17,336 bases of DNA from JAIVGV01 sp035295985. GTDB taxonomy: Bacteria > Acidobacteriota > Blastocatellia > Pyrinomonadales > Pyrinomonadaceae. Shown piece by piece: positions 14,372 to 17,336 of the stretch. Where the stretch lies: contig DATHBT010000331.1 in NCBI GenBank assembly GCA_035295985.1, positions 1 through 17,336 of the forward strand. Direction: 5' to 3'. Within the stretch, counting starts at the first letter, position 1, and every line of letters begins with the position of its first letter. The notes beneath the pieces were generated by a model that was given only the letters and a program-made list of their open reading frames with translations, searched no databases and was not told where the DNA came from. The translations under genes and the position numbers were made by a program.

Positions 14372-14678
14372 AGCCGCGTACCGCCTGCCTTTACGTCGGA
14401 TTTGACTCTCACCTGTCTTTGCTCCGCCCTCCTCAAGTTTTTAAGCGGCCCCCGACTGCCTTCACCCCACACGGCGCAAAAAGCGCGCGACGGTGCTCAC
14501 GCCGCCGGAATTTTTTCACCCACCCGGCCCCGGTGCTATAATCCCGCTCCCCCTGACCGATTCACGGCCCCGACGGCGAGGCACGGCGCGCGGCCTCAAA
14601 AACCCCCTCCTGAAGTTTCTACGCGCGGGACGGGCAGTCCCCCAGCCGACCAACGTCAGCCGAGTGCCGACGCCGGAT
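14372..14678. other. Intergenic region before the kinase gene
   Basis: 307 bp. I see no terminator for the membrane protein gene. A promoter candidate lies at 14513-14542, giving a leader of about 130 nt. GGGAC/GTCCC around 14627-14641 can form a small hairpin. A short open frame (14402-14689) overlaps the kinase start in another frame and has no recognisable domain. Confidence 0.5.
14513..14542 (+). promoter_or_regulatory. Candidate promoter of the kinase gene
   Basis: TTTTCA (14513-14518, 4 of 6 matches) and a perfect TATAAT (14537-14542) are 18 bp apart, in a GTGCTATAATcccgc context. The leader to the ATG at 14679 would be about 130 nt. Confidence 0.5.
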
Positions 14679-17336
14679 ATGACCCCTGAACACTGGCAGC
14701 GCGCGGAGAGCCTGGCGCGGGCGGCGCTGGAGCGCCCGCCCGCCGAGCGGCCCGACTTCCTGGCGGAAGGCTGCGCGGGCGACGAGGAGCTGCGCCACAA
14801 GGTCGAATCGCTCCTCTCGTTCCACGGCCGGGCCGAGGCCGAAGACTTCACCGGTCGCCCGCCCCGCGAGGCCGCCGGCGGGCCGCTGAATACCGCCCGA
14901 GCCGAGTCGCCCGCGGGGCGCGTGCTGGGCCAATACCGGGTCGAGCGCGAGATCGGCAGGGGCGGGATGGGCGAGATCTATCTCGCGCGCGACACGCGCC
15001 TCGACCGCCCCGTCGCGCTCAAGCTGCTGCCCGCTTTCCTCACTTCCGACGCCGGCCGCGTGCGCCGCTTCGAGCGCGAGGCGCGCGCCGCCTCTTCGCT
15101 CAACCACCCGAACATCATCACCGTCCACGAGTTCGGCGAGTCGGGCGGACTGCGCTTCATCGTCACCGAGTACGTCGAGGGCCGGACGCTGCGGGAACTG
15201 ATCGAAGCCGGCGGGCTGGGGCTGGGGCAGGCGCTCGACACGGCCATTCAGGTCGCCTCGGCGCTCGCGGCGGCTCACCGCGTCGGCGTCGTCCACCGCG
15301 ACGTGAAGCCGGAGAACGTGATGGTGCGCGGGGACGGCTACGTCAAAGTCCTCGACTTCGGCCTCGCCAAGCCGCTGGCGAACCAGCATCCGGCCGCGCC
15401 CGAGCGCCCCGGCGAGACCGCCCCGACCGCGCTCATCACAGACCCCGGCGTGATCATGGGGACTGTCAGCTACATGTCGCCGGAGCAGGCCAGGGGCGAA
15501 GAGGTTGACGGGCGCTCCGACATCTTCTCGCTCGGCGTCGTGCTCTACGAGATGGTCACGGGGCGCAAGCCCTTCGCGGGCGAGACGGTCAGCCACACCA
15601 TCGTCGCCATCCTTGAGCGCGAGCCCGCGCCGCTCTCCGGGTACGCGCCCGAAGCGCCCGAGGAGTTGCAGCAGATCGTCTCGAAGGCGCTCCGCAAGGA
15701 TCGCGCGGAGCGCTACGCGTCAATGGACGAGATGCTGGCGGAGTTGCGGGAGGTGTGCGAGGAGGTCACGTTCCGCGCCCGGCAGGAACTGCACCTGAGC
15801 AGCGGCGGCGCGTCGGCGCAGGCGGCGCGCGACGCCACGGGGCACGGGCGGGCGAGGCGTGGCTGGGGCCGCGCGGCATTGTGGGCCGCGGCGCTGTCGG
15901 TCGCCGTCTCGGCGCTCGCGTTCGGCGCATTCCAGTACGTCGCGTCGAGGCGTGCGATGCCCCCGCCGCCGCCGTCGGTGAAGATGACTCGGCTCACCGC
16001 CAACGGCAAAGTCTGGACGGCGGCCGTCTCGCGAGACGGCCGCCACGTCGCATACGCGGCAGGGCCGGAGAGGCAGCCGAGCCTCTGGGTGATGCAGACC
16101 GGCACGCAGAGCGGCGTGCAGATTCTACCGCCCGCCGAGGAGGTCGCTTACTGGGGACTGACCTTCTCGCCCGACGGCGACTACGTTTACTACGCCAGGA
16201 GCGTCGGGACCAGACAGGCGGAACTCTACCGCGTGCCGACGCTCGGCGGGACGCCGAAGCGCCTGCTGGAGAACGTGGGCGGCGCCGTGGAGTTCTCGCC
16301 CGACGGACGGCAGATCGCCTTCGTGCGCAACGCTTTTGAAGGTAACCCCCGGTTTGAAAGCAGTCTCATGGCGGCGAACGCCGACGGCACCGAAGAGCGA
16401 GTGGTCGCCACGCGCATGGCCCCCGCATACTTCTTTGGCGCGGGGCCGGCGTGGTCGCCCGACGGCCAGCAAATCGCCTGCCCCGTCGGGAACACGGACT
16501 TACCCGGCGAACTGACCAGGGAATTAGTCGCGGTGAGCTTGGCGGACGGATCGGAGAGGCCGCTCACCGGCCAGAGGTGGTTTCTCATCAAACAGGTGGC
16601 GTGGCTCGGGGACGGCAGCGGCCTCATCATGGTCGCGCAGAGTCAGGCGACGGCAGCCTCTCAGGTCTGGCATCTCTCATACCCCGGCGGCCAACTGCGC
16701 AGGATCAGCAACGACTTCAGCGAATACGACGGCCTGAGCATGACGGCCGACTCCTCGACCATCATCACCGTGCAGAGCGACCGGCTCTCCAACATCTGGA
16801 TCGCGCCCGAAGGTGACGCCTCGCGCGCCCGGCAGATCACGGACGGTAGGAACGACGGGTTCCGGGGCGTCACCTGGACTCCGGACGGGAGGGTGGTTTT
16901 CGGCTCGAGGGTGGGCGGTAACACGAACCTCTGGATCATGGACGCGGACGGGGGCAACCGCAGGCGGCTGACGGATTACGAGGGCGGCGACGGCTACCCG
17001 TCCGTGTCCGCGGACGGGCGCTACGTCGTCTTCGAGTCGTTCCGCAGCGACGGCCTTGACCTTTGGCGGGTGGACATCGACGGCGGCAGCCCCGTCCGGC
17101 TGACCAGAGGCAGCATGCCGGCCAAGCCGCATTGCTCGCCGGACGGGCGCTGGGTCTATTTTTCCGCAGTCGGTCCCGGTGAGGCTTTCCTCACCATGTG
17201 GAGGATGCCGATTGAGGGGGGCGCCCCGGCCCGGGTCTGGGACGGGGTGTCGGTCTTGCAGGATATCTCGCCCGACGGGAAGTGGCTCGCCTACCTCTTC
17301 TACGATCCCCAGAAGAAACCGCAGAGCGGGGCGGCC
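14679..17336 (+). CDS. Ser/Thr protein kinase with C-terminal TolB/WD40-like propeller (3' end outside window)
   Basis: 886 codons are present and no stop is reached. Residues 1-80 form an N-terminal segment (MTPEHWQ...GDEELRHKVESLL) typical of Acidobacteriota Pkn kinases; it supports this start although the Shine-Dalgarno is poor. The kinase domain (about 84-350) is complete: Gly loop GRGGMG (93-98), Lys115 in VALK, HRDVKPEN with Asp208, DFG (226-228), SPE (267-269) and DIFSLGVVLYEM (281-292). One membrane helix (about 398-420) puts the kinase in the cytoplasm and the rest outside. From 433 onward, PD40-type blades recur (FSPDG, WSPDG, TPDG, SPDG with A-F/Y and LW-x-M), building a TolB-like propeller that could sense a ligand. 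It is probably active, since no key residue is missing. Its target is unknown; no substrate gene is adjacent. Confidence 0.95.
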   Translation, partial: MTPEHWQRAESLARAALERPPAERPDFLAEGCAGDEELRHKVESLLSFHGRAEAEDFTGRPPREAAGGPLNTARAESPAGRVLGQYRVEREIGRGGMGEIYLARDTRLDRPVALKLLPAFLTSDAGRVRRFEREARAASSLNHPNIITVHEFGESGGLRFIVTEYVEGRTLRELIEAGGLGLGQALDTAIQVASALAAAHRVGVVHRDVKPENVMVRGDGYVKVLDFGLAKPLANQHPAAPERPGETAPTALITDPGVIMGTVSYMSPEQARGEEVDGRSDIFSLGVVLYEMVTGRKPFAGETVSHTIVAILEREPAPLSGYAPEAPEELQQIVSKALRKDRAERYASMDEMLAELREVCEEVTFRARQELHLSSGGASAQAARDATGHGRARRGWGRAALWAAALSVAVSALAFGAFQYVASRRAMPPPPPSVKMTRLTANGKVWTAAVSRDGRHVAYAAGPERQPSLWVMQTGTQSGVQILPPAEEVAYWGLTFSPDGDYVYYARSVGTRQAELYRVPTLGGTPKRLLENVGGAVEFSPDGRQIAFVRNAFEGNPRFESSLMAANADGTEERVVATRMAPAYFFGAGPAWSPDGQQIACPVGNTDLPGELTRELVAVSLADGSERPLTGQRWFLIKQVAWLGDGSGLIMVAQSQATAASQVWHLSYPGGQLRRISNDFSEYDGLSMTADSSTIITVQSDRLSNIWIAPEGDASRARQITDGRNDGFRGVTWTPDGRVVFGSRVGGNTNLWIMDADGGNRRRLTDYEGGDGYPSVSADGRYVVFESFRSDGLDLWRVDIDGGSPVRLTRGSMPAKPHCSPDGRWVYFSAVGPGEAFLTMWRMPIEGGAPARVWDGVSVLQDISPDGKWLAYLFYDPQKKPQSGAA

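Noticed and set aside
14402..14689. Small open frame before the kinase
   Set aside because: It overlaps the kinase start in a different frame, spans the promoter candidate and shows no domain or ribosome site.

Overview
The window is very GC-rich, gene-dense bacterial DNA with eight genes on both strands. Several families point to Acidobacteriota, probably the Blastocatellia/Pyrinomonadales lineage. These are a Pkn-type Ser/Thr kinase that opens with MTPEHWQ and carries a TolB-like propeller, a secreted beta-propeller/Calx-beta/DUF4214 protein, and a GT-C-like membrane protein with a soluble tail. This placement is inferred from gene content; there is no rRNA or other marker gene here.

Layout. 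(1) Positions 1-1609, minus strand: an RNA-metabolism pair, a glycine-rich RRM protein followed by a RhlE-type DEAD-box helicase that runs off the left edge. (2) 1610-2214: a 605-bp divergent intergenic region with back-to-back promoter candidates. (3) 2215-7152, plus: a 1645-residue exported protein with three long tandem propeller repeats, two Pro-Thr linkers, three Calx-beta domains and a DUF4214-type C-terminus. It is closed by a textbook intrinsic terminator at 7194-7228, which may also serve the converging gene. (4) 7259-11206, minus: a membrane-anchored esterase, an AhpD/carboxymuconolactone decarboxylase-like protein (5 bp before the esterase start), and a single-frame fusion of an MFS transporter with an alpha/beta hydrolase. 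(5) 11207-11598: a divergent spacer with a long imperfect palindrome. (6) 11599-17336, plus: an exported alpha/beta hydrolase, a polytopic GT-C-like membrane protein with a probable TTG start, and the kinase/TolB protein cut by the right edge.

How the genes work together. The RRM protein and helicase plausibly act together on structured RNA, as paired cold-responsive RNA factors do elsewhere. The AhpD-like gene and esterase are almost certainly cotranscribed. Three different alpha/beta hydrolase domains lie within about 5 kb, each anchored to or exported across the membrane, but nothing in the sequence shows a shared substrate. The rest looks like independent single genes, each with its own TATAAT-like box. 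I see no CRISPR array, tRNA, rRNA, transposase, phage gene or recognised defence system.

The most unusual items are the MFS-hydrolase fusion, the triple-propeller surface protein with a 9-C tract in its fourth to seventh codons, the palindrome in the 11.2-11.6 kb spacer, and a recurring promoter -10 element. None of these amounts to a demonstrated new system.
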